From: JALQUL01 sp964556425
GTDB taxonomy: Bacteria > Pseudomonadota > Gammaproteobacteria > Burkholderiales > Burkholderiaceae_C
Reading direction: 5' to 3'
DNA length: 27,450 nucleotides
NCBI GenBank assembly: GCA_964556425.1
Contig: CAZKWC010000038.1
Coordinates: forward strand, 1 to 27,450
A program made the translations under genes and the position numbers. How positions within the stretch are numbered: position 1 is the stretch's first letter; each line of letters begins with the position of its first letter. This document shows positions 17,504 through 25,521 of this stretch, piece after piece. Below the pieces are notes generated by a model. That model did not search any database, was not told where the DNA came from, and saw only the letters and a program-made list of their open reading frames with translations.

Positions 17504-17735
17504 ATTTTTGTCTTTATGATTGTGGCGTGAATTATCTTATTAAACACTTAAGACATGAATTTTAAAAAGCTTGCAACACCTTGACTGAATCGCTTATTCA
17601 ACATGTGCAGGCTCTCGTATTGGAGGCATACTCACATTATGGCAAAATCAATTGTCTGATTGGGTTTAAAACTTGTTGATGAATTCGACTCCAATTGTGA
17701 CTGAATGAACTAAACCATATAAAAGAAGAAGTACG

Positions 17736-18989
17736 ATGAACTCATTAGATTCAATTAGGGTGTTAGATTTATCGAGAGTATTGGCAGGCCCTTGGTGCAC
17801 TCAGATTTTGGCTGATTGTGGTGCTGAAGTTTTAAAAATAGAACGCCCTGGAGCTGGAGATGATACTCGTGCTTGGGGCCCACCTTTCTTACATACCGAC
17901 GAAGCTCAAGAAACAGCTGAGTCTGCCTATTATTTAGGCACTAACCGTAACAAAAAATCCATAACTCTTGATATTGCTACCCCAGAAGGTCAAGCCATTA
18001 TTAAAGAGTTAGTGGCCCAATCACACATTTTTGTAGAAAATTACAAAGTGGGCGATATGGCTAAATATGGTCTAGACTTTGCAAGCCTACAAAAAATCAA
18101 TCCTGCCTTGGTTTATTGCAGCATTACCGGTTTTGGACAAACTGGGCCCTATAAAGATCGTGCGGGTTATGACTACGCCATACAGGGCATGGGCGGGCTT
18201 ATGAGCCTGACTGGCGAGCGAGATGATTTAGGCGGTGGACCACAAAAAGTGGGGGTGGCGGTCGCTGATTTGTTTACTGGCATGTATGCCACCGTGGGCA
18301 TTTTGGCCGCCTTACGCCATGCAGAGGCCACAGGTATAGGTCAGCATGTGGATATGGCTTTGCTTGACACCCAAGTGGCGATGTTGGCTAATTTAGGTGC
18401 TAACTATTTAGTAGATGGTCAAAAATCGGGCAAGGTGCCTGGCCGTGCAGGTAATGCACACAATAATATTGTGCCCTATCAAGTGTTTGAAGTCGCAGCA
18501 ACGGCTAACCACACCGGTAAAGAACATATTATTTTGGCAGTTGGCAATGACTCACAATTTGCTAAGTTTTGTGCTGTTGCCAATGTATCTCATTTAGCAA
18601 ATGACCCTTTATATGCTCGTAATCAAGATCGGGTACGTAACCGAGCTCAATTAGTGCCCATTTTAGAGCAAGTGCTAATAACACGCACTAAATCTGACTG
18701 GTTAGATGCGCTCACAGCGGCTAAAGTGCCTTGTGGACCAATCAATAATTTAGCCGAAGTGTTTACTGACCCACAGGTATTAGCACGGGGAATGGTCAGC
18801 AACATGCCTCATCCTTTAAATGCCGACTTACAACTAGTAGCCAACCCTATACACATGAGCGAAACCCCTGTTAGGCAAGACTTACCACCTCCATTGTTAG
18901 GTCAACACACCAATCAAGTATTAGCCGATTTATTAGGTAAAACGACTCATGAAATTGATTTATTAAAAGCTAAGAAAATTATTGATTAA
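17736..18989 (+). CDS. CaiB/BaiF family (family III) CoA-transferase
   Basis: A class III CoA-transferase that moves CoA between carboxylic acids through an aspartyl anhydride/thioester intermediate; cytoplasmic. The N-terminal Rossmann-like region shows RVLAGPWCTQILADCGAEV and KIERPGAGDDTR. Asp178 in GVAVADLFTGMYATVGIL aligns with the catalytic Asp169 of formyl-CoA transferase. VPCGPINNLAEVFTDPQV and LLGQHTNQVL complete the family pattern. Length 417 residues. ATG preceded by AAGAAGAAG. It stands alone, ended by a terminator, so the substrate (oxalate, glutarate or another acid) is not determinable. Confidence 0.93.
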   Translation: MNSLDSIRVLDLSRVLAGPWCTQILADCGAEVLKIERPGAGDDTRAWGPPFLHTDEAQETAESAYYLGTNRNKKSITLDIATPEGQAIIKELVAQSHIFVENYKVGDMAKYGLDFASLQKINPALVYCSITGFGQTGPYKDRAGYDYAIQGMGGLMSLTGERDDLGGGPQKVGVAVADLFTGMYATVGILAALRHAEATGIGQHVDMALLDTQVAMLANLGANYLVDGQKSGKVPGRAGNAHNNIVPYQVFEVAATANHTGKEHIILAVGNDSQFAKFCAVANVSHLANDPLYARNQDRVRNRAQLVPILEQVLITRTKSDWLDALTAAKVPCGPINNLAEVFTDPQVLARGMVSNMPHPLNADLQLVANPIHMSETPVRQDLPPPLLGQHTNQVLADLLGKTTHEIDLLKAKKIID

Positions 18990-19118
18990 TTTTTTGCACT
19001 CTATTTTTGGCAACTTTAAGCGCTATAAGTGTAGATAGCAGCTATTGGATAGATATAACATCTGATAACAGTGACTTATGATTAAAAATTTAGTGATAGG
19101 TCAGCTTTTTTTATAATA

Positions 19119-19146
19119 AAAAAAGGCCCTAATAAGGGCCTTTTTT
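19119..19146. terminator. Bidirectional terminator between CoA-transferase and cytochrome c'
   Basis: A perfect 12-bp stem, AAAAAAGGCCCT facing AGGGCCTTTTTT, with an AATA loop, placed between two convergent genes. It has a T-run in both directions. Confidence 0.93.
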
Positions 19147-19164
19147 CATAATACTTGGTGAGAT

Positions 19165-19611
19165 TTATTCTTTTTTGAATGTATCGTGGCAACCTTTGCA
19201 AGTAGCAGCTGTCGCACCAAAAGCGGTTTTTAATTGATCAGCGTTACCAGTTTTTGCTGCTGCTGTTAATTTGGCAGATTCAGCACGGAATTTATCGGCG
19301 GCTTCTTTAAATTTAGCTGCATTAGTCCATACTTCTGGTTTGGCTTTTGAGCCGTCTTCAGAGCCAGCCACAAAACCAGCCCAAGGCAATGTACCTACTT
19401 GCTCGACTAATTGTGCGTTACTCGCGGCTGCAGCTGCATCGAATGGTGCTTTACCATTCACCATTGCACCAATTCGACTAAAATGAGCTGCCATAATCGT
19501 AAAACCAGCTTTACGATAACGAGTGGCATCTTCTGGCTTGTTAAATTGCGCAGATGCTAGGCTTGAAAAAGCAAGCAAAGAAGCCAAAACAAGAATTGCA
19601 TTTTTTTTCAT
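19165..19611 (-). CDS. Cytochrome c' (periplasmic, haem c)
   Basis: A periplasmic four-helix-bundle cytochrome with one covalently bound haem near the C-terminus. Cytochromes c' bind NO and CO and are linked to nitrosative-stress protection. Seen: a Sec signal peptide with probable cleavage after ASA at residue 21; mature N-terminus QFNKPEDATRYRKAGFTIMA, which resembles the Alcaligenes/Achromobacter protein; and CKGCH at 138-142, with Cys138 and Cys141 as thioether sites and His142 as the haem ligand. Length 148 residues, normal. ATG with AAAGG about 8 nt upstream. It is transcribed divergently from the cytochrome b561 gene, its likely redox partner. Confidence 0.95.
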   Translation of the reverse strand: MKKNAILVLASLLAFSSLASAQFNKPEDATRYRKAGFTIMAAHFSRIGAMVNGKAPFDAAAAASNAQLVEQVGTLPWAGFVAGSEDGSKAKPEVWTNAAKFKEAADKFRAESAKLTAAAKTGNADQLKTAFGATAATCKGCHDTFKKE

Positions 19612-19731
19612 GATAAAAACCTTTAGTAGTAATAGTTTTATAAAATTTTAAAGCTTGAATCGCTTTAGATGGCCAGATTTTACCTGCTCATTTTATGCTT
19701 TACAACGCTTCAAACTTAAAATTTACATTTC

Positions 19732-19763
19732 TTATTTGATGAAGATTTTGTTAAATCAAATAA
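19732..19763. promoter_or_regulatory. 9+9 palindrome in the cytochrome divergent region
   Basis: Perfect arms TTATTTGAT and ATCAAATAA separated by 14 nt, nearly midway between the two divergent start codons (about 120 bp from one and 134 bp from the other). The inner halves TTGAT/ATCAA match the FNR/CRP-type half-sites but are spaced by 14 rather than the usual 4 nt, one helical turn more. Possible operator; not proven. Confidence 0.4.
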
Positions 19764-19822
19764 AGCAACTGTTTTTTGTTTTATAGTGAGGCATAAAGCT
19801 TAATAAGCAAGTAACAAAACTT

Positions 19823-19868
19823 CCAACTTGGATTAAAGAGTTCTGCTCACAACTCCTTAATAAGTTGG
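19823..19868 (+). promoter_or_regulatory. Long hairpin upstream of the cytochrome b start
   Basis: CCAACTT pairs with AAGTTGG; after a 2-nt bulge ATTAA pairs with TTAAT; after one A-C mismatch GAGTT pairs with AACTC, closing an 8-nt loop. That gives 17 pairs in 46 nt, ending 28 nt before the ATG at 19897. No U-tract follows directly, so it looks more like a 5'-leader structure than a terminator. Confidence 0.5.
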
Positions 19869-19896
19869 CATTTTAAAAATTAATTATGTAGTTCAT

Positions 19897-20553
19897 ATGA
19901 AAAAAATTAGAATCTGGGATTTACCCCTTCGTGCGTTTCATTGGTTATTAGTTATTTCTGTGGTGGCATTAGTAGTCACTTCTGAAATAGGTGGTAACGC
20001 TATTGAATGGCATTTTAAAATTGGTTATTTTGTTTTAGCCTTATTATTTTTTAGAATTGTTTGGGGTTTTGTGGGTGGCTATTGGTCACGTTTTAGTCAA
20101 ATTTTTTATGCACCTAGTAGTATTGTGGCTTATTTAAAAGGACAAGATAAACCAGCCTATCATGCTGGGCATAATCCACTGGGTTCTTTATCAGTTTGGG
20201 CACTTTTGTTATTGTTAATATTGCAAGTTACGAGTGGACTATTTAGCGATGACGAAATTGCTTTTATTGGGCCTCTTGCGCAATTTGTGTCTAGCACTGT
20301 AATAGAGAAACTTACTCATTATCATAAAGAAATTGGTAAAACTATTTTAATCATCTTAATCATTTTGCATGTAGCTGCTATCGCCTACTATAAAATCAAG
20401 AAAAACAATAACTTAATTACCCCTATGCTAAATGGTGATAAATCCTTACCCGATGATTTACCTGCCTCTAAAGATAATATTTTTACACGTATGCTAGCTT
20501 TGGTAATTTTAGGCATTGGACTTGGCATTGCTTATTATATTAATCAACTGTAA
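19897..20553 (+). CDS. Cytochrome b561-type membrane dihaem cytochrome
   Basis: An inner-membrane b-type cytochrome of the bacterial cytochrome b561/Ni-Fe hydrogenase cytochrome b fold. It probably passes electrons between the quinone pool and periplasmic cytochrome c'. Four membrane helices carry the expected haem ligands: His15 (RAFHWLL), His39 (IEWHFKIGY), His143 (HYHKEIG) and His158 (IILHVAA). A fifth hydrophobic segment lies at the C-terminus (LALVILGIGLGIAYYI), reached by a short hydrophilic linker. Length 218 residues. The ATG has no Shine-Dalgarno sequence upstream, but no better start is available. The GNAT gene follows after 30 bp. Confidence 0.92.
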   Translation: MKKIRIWDLPLRAFHWLLVISVVALVVTSEIGGNAIEWHFKIGYFVLALLFFRIVWGFVGGYWSRFSQIFYAPSSIVAYLKGQDKPAYHAGHNPLGSLSVWALLLLLILQVTSGLFSDDEIAFIGPLAQFVSSTVIEKLTHYHKEIGKTILIILIILHVAAIAYYKIKKNNNLITPMLNGDKSLPDDLPASKDNIFTRMLALVILGIGLGIAYYINQL

Positions 20554-20583
20554 ATATTTTTACTTTCTATAAAGCTGTCTCTT

Positions 20584-21093
20584 ATGTCTGGTTTTCAAGA
20601 GTCCTCCATTTTAATTACTGAAGCCCTCTCGGCTCAACACCTAGCAGAGGCTAAACGATTATTTATTGAATACCGAAATAGCCTAAATGTTGACTTAGGT
20701 TTCGAGAATTTCGATTATGAACTTGAAAATTTGCCAGGTGATTATTGCGCTCCCAATGGATATTTGGTGTTAGCAATTCAAAACCAAATTGCTATTGGTT
20801 GCTGTGCATTAAGACCGCTCCATGATGCAGATCATAGCAATGCCTGTGAAATGAAACGTCTTTATGTAACACCTTCAGCTAGGGGTACAGGAACAGGCCG
20901 TTTATTAGTGCAAGATGTTTTAGAGCGAGCTAAGTTTTTAGGTTATAGCTGTGTGTTATTAGACACTCTTGACGATATGGAAGCGGCTAGAGGCCTTTAT
21001 GAAGAGCTGGGTTTTATTGAAGTGAGCCCGTTTAGACATACTCCGCTAGCTGGGGCTCATTATTTAAAAGCGAGTTTGTACGAAACCTTTTAA
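20584..21093 (+). CDS. GNAT-family N-acetyltransferase
   Basis: A cytoplasmic acetyl-CoA-dependent N-acetyltransferase of 169 residues. GNAT motif A is clear: MKRLYVTPSARGTGTGRLLV, with the pyrophosphate loop RGTGTG at 100-105, followed by LDTLDDMEAARGLYEELGF in motif B. The substrate is not predictable. It lies 30 bp after the cytochrome b gene on the same strand and probably shares its transcript; no obvious Shine-Dalgarno sequence precedes its ATG. A strong terminator follows. Confidence 0.92.
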   Translation: MSGFQESSILITEALSAQHLAEAKRLFIEYRNSLNVDLGFENFDYELENLPGDYCAPNGYLVLAIQNQIAIGCCALRPLHDADHSNACEMKRLYVTPSARGTGTGRLLVQDVLERAKFLGYSCVLLDTLDDMEAARGLYEELGFIEVSPFRHTPLAGAHYLKASLYETF

Positions 21094-21104
21094 GTGCACT
21101 TAAC

Positions 21105-21139
21105 AAAAAAGCCCATGGTATTTAGTCATGGGCTTTTTT
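21105..21139. terminator. Bidirectional terminator between GNAT and peroxiredoxin genes
   Basis: A perfect 13-bp stem, AAAAAAGCCCATG facing CATGGGCTTTTTT, with a 9-nt loop, lying between two convergent genes with T-runs on both strands. Confidence 0.93.
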
Positions 21140-21165
21140 TATGCCAAAACAGCAACTTGAAGAAT

Positions 21166-21672
21166 TTATGCTTTAACTTGTGAAAGCATAGTGGCGGCAT
21201 CGCTGACTTCAAATTTGCCAGGACCTTCAATATTAAGGGTAGCAACCTTGCCGTCTTTAACCAACATAGAATAACGATTGCTGCGTAAGCCTAATCCTTT
21301 ACCTGTTAAATCAAGCGTTAAACCGGTTGCTTTGGTAAATTCTGCATCACCATCAGCCATCATACGAACTGCACCAGCGGCTTTTAACTCACGACCCCAA
21401 GCACCCATTACAAATGCATCATTGACGCTCACGCACCATACTTCGTCAACGCCAGAAGATCTTAGAGCTTCGATGTGCTCGATGTAACCAGGTACATGCT
21501 TAGCAGAGCAAGTCGGTGTAAATGCGCCTGGCAAGGCAAATAAAGCAATAGTTTTACCTGCAGTTGCGTCTGCTACTTTCACTGGGTTAGGTCCAATGCT
21601 ACAGCCATTTCCCTCTACTTCAACATATTCCATTAAGGTAGCTGTTGGTAATGCATCTCCGACTTTAATCAT
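21166..21672 (-). CDS. Peroxiredoxin, Prx5 type
   Basis: A thiol peroxidase of the Prx5/AhpE-like type that reduces hydrogen peroxide and organic hydroperoxides. The peroxidatic cysteine is Cys55 in ALPGAFTPTCSAKHVPGY, the classic PxxxTxxC motif. A further Cys24 lies in the N-terminal part; whether it is a resolving cysteine is unclear. The frame extends to an ATG at 21744, but the ATG at 21672 is chosen because AAGGAG lies about 8 nt upstream and MIKVGDALP is the normal N-terminus. This gives 168 residues. It is downstream of the ribosomal cluster but separated by a strong terminator, so it should have its own promoter. Confidence 0.96.
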   Translation of the reverse strand: MIKVGDALPTATLMEYVEVEGNGCSIGPNPVKVADATAGKTIALFALPGAFTPTCSAKHVPGYIEHIEALRSSGVDEVWCVSVNDAFVMGAWGRELKAAGAVRMMADGDAEFTKATGLTLDLTGKGLGLRSNRYSMLVKDGKVATLNIEGPGKFEVSDAATMLSQVKA

Positions 21673-21850
21673 GATTAATCTCCTTGGTGGTAAAAAAAAG
21701 CAGCAATTTAACGATTCAGGTATTGATAGTAGATGAAAAAACAATTAAATACAGTGATGAAGCTTATTTGAAGTTGCATTACTTTTTTAGTTATTTTAGA
21801 GAGCACATCTTTTTTCAATTCAAATAAGGTAAATATTAGCTCCGTAAAAA

Positions 21851-21881
21851 CAAAAACGGCTCATATTATGAGCCGTTTTTG
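21851..21881 (-). terminator. Terminator closing the ribosomal cluster after rpsQ
   Basis: A perfect 14-bp stem, CAAAAACGGCTCAT facing ATGAGCCGTTTTTG, with an ATT loop, 46 bp after the rpsQ stop. T-runs on both strands. Confidence 0.95.
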
Positions 21882-21927
21882 ACTTAAGTGATGGTAGCAG
21901 AACTACTTACACTGACAAAGACTGGGG

Positions 21928-22197
21928 TTATACAGCCGATGCTTTTTCAACTAAACGAGTAGCCATCCAAGTTTTTGTCTTGGAAATAGGACGACATTCA
22001 ACGATTTCGATGATGTCACCTTGCTTGTACTCGCCTTTTTCATCATGAGCGTGGTATTTGCTGGTTTTAGCAACAATTTTACCGTACAACTCATGTTTGA
22101 CGCGACGTTCGATTAATACGGTAACAGTTTTTGAGCGTTTGTCGCTCACTACTTTACCGATCAAGGTACGCTTGTTTTTTGCTTTTGCTTCAGTCAT
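21928..22197 (-). CDS. rpsQ: 30S ribosomal protein S17
   Basis: Binds 16S rRNA early in 30S assembly. The OB-fold core LIGKVVSDKRSKTVTVLIERRVKHELYGK and the VECRPISKTKTW segment are diagnostic; 89 residues. AAGGAG is about 8 nt before the ATG. Last gene of the S10-type cluster, 11 bp after rpmC, and followed by a terminator instead of rplN, so the spc cluster does not continue from here. Confidence 0.98.
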   Translation of the reverse strand: MTEAKAKNKRTLIGKVVSDKRSKTVTVLIERRVKHELYGKIVAKTSKYHAHDEKGEYKQGDIIEIVECRPISKTKTWMATRLVEKASAV

Positions 22198-22208
22198 TCT
22201 GGTGCTCC

Positions 22209-22409
22209 TTATTTAGCTTCTTGAGCTAGCTTTTCACCCAGAATAGTTTTCGCACGAGCAATTTCCCGACGGGTGAGTTTCAGGGTAGTCGTGTTGTTTA
22301 GCTGTTGCATGCCTTTTTGCATACGTAAGCCAAAGTGAGTCTTTTGTAAAGATGCTACTTCAGCTTTTAAGCCTGCAACGTCTTTTTGGCGGAGTTCAGT
22401 AGTATTCAT
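22209..22409 (-). CDS. rpmC: 50S ribosomal protein L29
   Basis: Small helical protein at the rim of the peptide exit tunnel. Recognised by MNTTELRQKDVAGLKAEV and LKLTRREIARAKTIL; 66 residues, which is usual. It lies 18 bp after rplP and 11 bp before rpsQ in the same operon. Confidence 0.97.
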   Translation of the reverse strand: MNTTELRQKDVAGLKAEVASLQKTHFGLRMQKGMQQLNNTTTLKLTRREIARAKTILGEKLAQEAK

Positions 22410-22427
22410 AATCTATTTCCTTCTGAA

Positions 22428-22844
22428 TTATTGGCCAATTAAACGACTTACGAAGGTCGTACGCAATGGCAATTTTGCCGCTGCGAGACGGAACGCTTCA
22501 CGAGCTAATGCTTCAGGTACACCCACGATTTCGAATACGATTTTGCCTGGTTGAATTTCAGCAACATAGTATTCAGGGTTACCCTTACCATTACCCATAC
22601 GCACTTCAGCAGGCTTATTGGAAATTGGCTTGTCTGGGAAAACACGAATCCAGATACGACCACCACGTTTAACGTGACGGGAAATGGCACGACGTGCGGA
22701 TTCAATTTGACGAGCAGTCAAACGGCCACGATCTGTACATTTGAGACCGAAGTCACCAAATGCAACAGTGCTACCGCGGGTTGCAATACCAGTATTGCGA
22801 CCCTTTTGCTCTTTGCGGTACTTGCGACGAGCAGGTTGTAACAT
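22428..22844 (-). CDS. rplP: 50S ribosomal protein L16
   Basis: 50S protein near the A-site tRNA and peptidyl-transferase centre. MLQPARRKYRKEQKGRN at the start, GRIWIRVFPDKPISNKPAEV and RMGNGKGNPEYYVAEIQPG are the canonical signatures; 138 residues. It starts 2 bp after the rpsC stop, so translation is likely coupled. Confidence 0.98.
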   Translation of the reverse strand: MLQPARRKYRKEQKGRNTGIATRGSTVAFGDFGLKCTDRGRLTARQIESARRAISRHVKRGGRIWIRVFPDKPISNKPAEVRMGNGKGNPEYYVAEIQPGKIVFEIVGVPEALAREAFRLAAAKLPLRTTFVSRLIGQ

Positions 22845-22846
22845 AG

Positions 22847-23731
22847 TTATTCTCCTTTACCGTCAGCAGCTGCTGCTACAGGCGCGTCTGCTTTACGCAC
22901 GCGCTTAACGGTAGATTTCGGTGCTTCTGCACCTGATGCACCTGCTGGTTTATCGCTTCCATCGGCTGGAGCAGCGTTTTCGCCAGCAGTGCGACGAGGA
23001 CCACGGCCGCCTGGTTTACCACCACGGTCGTCACGGCGATTGCCGCGACCACGACGGTCTTCATCAGGACGTGGAGTTTCAACTACTGCAGGTAAGTCGT
23101 TACGACCCAAGGTATCACCCTTGTAAACCCATACTTTTACACCAATAATACCGTAGGTAGTTTTGGCTTCTGAAGTACCGTAGTCAATGTCAGCACGTAA
23201 AGTTTGAAGTGGCACGCGACCTTCGCGATACCATTCTGTACGGGCAATCTCAATACCATTGAGACGACCTGCAGACATAATCTTGATACCAAGAGCACCC
23301 AAACGCATTGCATTTTGCATCGCACGTTTCATCGCACGACGGAACATAATACGTTTTTCGAGCTGTTGAGTAATGCTGTCAGCGATTAACTTAGCATCGA
23401 TTTCTGGCTTACGCACTTCTTCGATATTAACTGCTACAGGCACATTCAACATCTTGCCCAAATCGCGCTTGATGTTTTCGATGTCTTCGCCTTTTTTACC
23501 AATTACTACACCAGGACGTGATGAATAAATGGTGATACGTGCGTTCTTTGCAGGACGCTCGATCAAGATACGAGCTACAGAGGCGTTTTTCAACTTCTCT
23601 TTGAGGTATTCACGTACTTTGATATCTTCTGCGAGCATACCAGCGAAATCGCGGTTGCTTGCATACCAACGTGAAGACCAGTTACGGCTAACCGCAAGGC
23701 GGAAACCGGTAGGATGGATTTTTTGTCCCAT
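22847..23731 (-). CDS. rpsC: 30S ribosomal protein S3 with a long basic C-terminal tail
   Basis: 30S protein at the mRNA entry site with helicase activity. The KH domain shows VVIGKKGEDIE (GKKG at 78-81), and the C-terminal domain has YGIIGVKVWVYKGD. At 294 residues it is much longer than the 233-residue E. coli protein: from about residue 221 a 74-residue Arg/Gly-rich then Ala/Lys-rich tail follows (PDEDRRGRGNRRDDRGG and on). Such tails are usual in Burkholderiales and are probably disordered. Located 17 bp after rplV. Confidence 0.98.
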   Translation of the reverse strand: MGQKIHPTGFRLAVSRNWSSRWYASNRDFAGMLAEDIKVREYLKEKLKNASVARILIERPAKNARITIYSSRPGVVIGKKGEDIENIKRDLGKMLNVPVAVNIEEVRKPEIDAKLIADSITQQLEKRIMFRRAMKRAMQNAMRLGALGIKIMSAGRLNGIEIARTEWYREGRVPLQTLRADIDYGTSEAKTTYGIIGVKVWVYKGDTLGRNDLPAVVETPRPDEDRRGRGNRRDDRGGKPGGRGPRRTAGENAAPADGSDKPAGASGAEAPKSTVKRVRKADAPVAAAADGKGE

Positions 23732-23748
23732 ATTGTTCCCAGCCCCTA

Positions 23749-24078
23749 TTAATTACCAACTACCACGTAAACGTGGCAAGTAGGTTTGCTAATACTGTTG
23801 CCGCGACCTTTAGCACGAGCTGTGAAACGTTTTAAAGTTGCACCTTGCTCTACATAAATAGTCTTGACGCGTAATTCGTCGATATCAGCACCGTCGTTAT
23901 GCTCAGCATTGGCGACAGCAGACTCAACTACCTTCTTGATGATCACAGCAGCTTTCTTTTGCGTAAATTGCAAAATATTTAAAGCTTGATCAACTTTTTT
24001 GCCGCGAATCATATCTGCGACCAGGCGACCCTTATCAACTGACAAGCGAACGCCACGTAATGTTGCACGTGTTTCCAT
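23749..24078 (-). CDS. rplV: 50S ribosomal protein L22
   Basis: Lines the nascent-peptide exit tunnel with its beta-hairpin loop, the site of macrolide-resistance changes in other bacteria. Starts METRATLRGVRLSVDKGRLVADMIRG; C-terminal hairpin region around FTARAKGRGNSISKPTCH. 109 residues. Located 9 bp after rpsS. Confidence 0.98.
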   Translation of the reverse strand: METRATLRGVRLSVDKGRLVADMIRGKKVDQALNILQFTQKKAAVIIKKVVESAVANAEHNDGADIDELRVKTIYVEQGATLKRFTARAKGRGNSISKPTCHVYVVVGN

Positions 24079-24087
24079 GGTCTTTCC

Positions 24088-24366
24088 TTATTTCTTCGCG
24101 ACCTTTTTATCGGCTGGATGGCCTTTAAAGGTACGTGTCAAAGCGAATTCACCCAATTTATGGCCAACCATTTGGTCAGTTACATAGACTGGAATATGTT
24201 GTTTACCGTTATGAACGGCGATCGTGAGACCAATGAAATCAGGTAACACCATTGAGCGGCGTGACCATGTTTTAATTGGACGTTTATCTTTAGCGGCTAC
24301 AGCTTTGTCGACTTTTGCAATCAAATGATGGTCAACAAATGGCCCTTTTTTAAGTGAACGTGTCAT
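24088..24366 (-). CDS. rpsS: 30S ribosomal protein S19
   Basis: 30S head protein contacting S13. Identified by MTRSLKKGPFVDHHL, KTWSRRSMVLPDFIG and GHKLGEFALTRTFKGH; 92 residues. It lies 10 bp after rplB. Confidence 0.98.
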   Translation of the reverse strand: MTRSLKKGPFVDHHLIAKVDKAVAAKDKRPIKTWSRRSMVLPDFIGLTIAVHNGKQHIPVYVTDQMVGHKLGEFALTRTFKGHPADKKVAKK

Positions 24367-24376
24367 TTGCTACCTC

Positions 24377-25201
24377 TTATTTTTTGCGACGAGACACAAC
24401 CATGACCTGGGTGCGTTTGTTGTTACGTGTACGGTAACCTTTGGTCAAATTACCCCATGGATCGACAGGAACGCGACCAGTACCAGTACGACCTTCACCA
24501 CCACCGTGAGGATGGTCAATCGGGTTCATAGCAACACCGCGAACGGTTGGGCGAATACCCATCCAACGCTTCACACCTGCTTTACCTAAACGACGTAAGC
24601 TATGCTCTTCATTGGCTACTTCGCCCATGGTTGCACGGCAGTCGATATGGATTTTACGAACTTCGCCAGAGCGTAAACGCACTTGAGCGTAAATGCCTTC
24701 ACGAGCTAACAATGTAGCTGATGCACCAGCGGTACGAGCGATTTGTGCGCCTTTACCGATTTGCATTTCGATACAATGGATCGTAGAACCAACTGGAATA
24801 TTGCGGATTGGCAATGTGTTACCAACGCGGATAGGAGCTTCAGAACCACTAACAATAGTAGCACCAACTTCTAAGCCACGTGGAGCAATCACATAACGAC
24901 GCTCACCGTCAGCGTAACATACCAATGCGATATGAGCTGTGCGGTTTGGATCGTATTCAATACGCTCTACTTTTGCTGGAATATTATCTTTGTTACGTAC
25001 AAAATCAACTACACGGTAGTGATGTTTGTGACCACCGCCACGATGACGTGTGGTGATATGACCGTTGTTGTTACGGCCAGCGTTTTGAATTTGCGGCTCG
25101 AGCAATGGTGCGAAACCAGAACCTTTGTGCAAATGCTCACGCGTAACTTTTACCACATGGCGTTGACCAGGTGATGTTGGTTTTAATTTAATCACAGCCA
25201 T
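24377..25201 (-). CDS. rplB: 50S ribosomal protein L2
   Basis: Core 50S protein needed for subunit joining and peptidyl-transferase assembly. Diagnostic segments: NNNGHITTRHRGGGHKHHYR, VGSTIHCIEMQIGKGAQ, and NPIDHPHGGGEGRTG, which contains the conserved histidine next to the peptidyl-transferase centre. 274 residues. It starts 2 bp after the rplW stop. Confidence 0.98.
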   Translation of the reverse strand: MAVIKLKPTSPGQRHVVKVTREHLHKGSGFAPLLEPQIQNAGRNNNGHITTRHRGGGHKHHYRVVDFVRNKDNIPAKVERIEYDPNRTAHIALVCYADGERRYVIAPRGLEVGATIVSGSEAPIRVGNTLPIRNIPVGSTIHCIEMQIGKGAQIARTAGASATLLAREGIYAQVRLRSGEVRKIHIDCRATMGEVANEEHSLRRLGKAGVKRWMGIRPTVRGVAMNPIDHPHGGGEGRTGTGRVPVDPWGNLTKGYRTRNNKRTQVMVVSRRKK

Positions 25202-25203
25202 GA

Positions 25204-25521
25204 TTACGCAGCCTCCCCTGACAGGTTGAGCTCTTGACCTTCTTTTAACATCACATAGGCTTTACGAACGTGGTCGCGACGGCCAATGCTTTTGCCAAAA
25301 CGTTTAGTCTTGCCTTTAACGTTTAACACGTTAACGCTTTTAACTTCAACATTAAATAACAATTCAACTGCAGCTTTGATTTCTGGCTTAGTAGCGTCTT
25401 GTAAAACTTTAAAAGTTACAACGTTACTTTGCTCAGCAACAAACGTAGCTTTTTCAGATACGATAGGTGCAGATAACAAGTTCATTAAACGACCTTGGTC
25501 GAATTTTTGAGTGGTGCTCAT
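25204..25521 (-). CDS. rplW: 50S ribosomal protein L23
   Basis: Tunnel-exit protein that docks trigger factor and SRP. Recognised by SAPIVSEKATFV, VELLFNVEVKSVNVLNVKGK and RRDHVRKAYVML. 105 residues. Its ATG overlaps the rplD stop by 4 nt, which indicates translational coupling. Confidence 0.97.
   Translation of the reverse strand: MSTTQKFDQGRLMNLLSAPIVSEKATFVAEQSNVVTFKVLQDATKPEIKAAVELLFNVEVKSVNVLNVKGKTKRFGKSIGRRDHVRKAYVMLKEGQELNLSGEAA

Noticed and set aside
17695..17723. TTGTGA-N17-TATAAA as a promoter for the CoA-transferase gene
   Set aside because: The implied transcription start is near 17730, within the Shine-Dalgarno and only a few bases before the ATG, so it would remove its own ribosome-binding site. 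Left as chance similarity.
22505..23389. Several open frames antisense to or out of frame with rplP and rpsC
   Set aside because: They arise from the strong codon bias of ribosomal genes and show low-complexity, unrecognisable translations.
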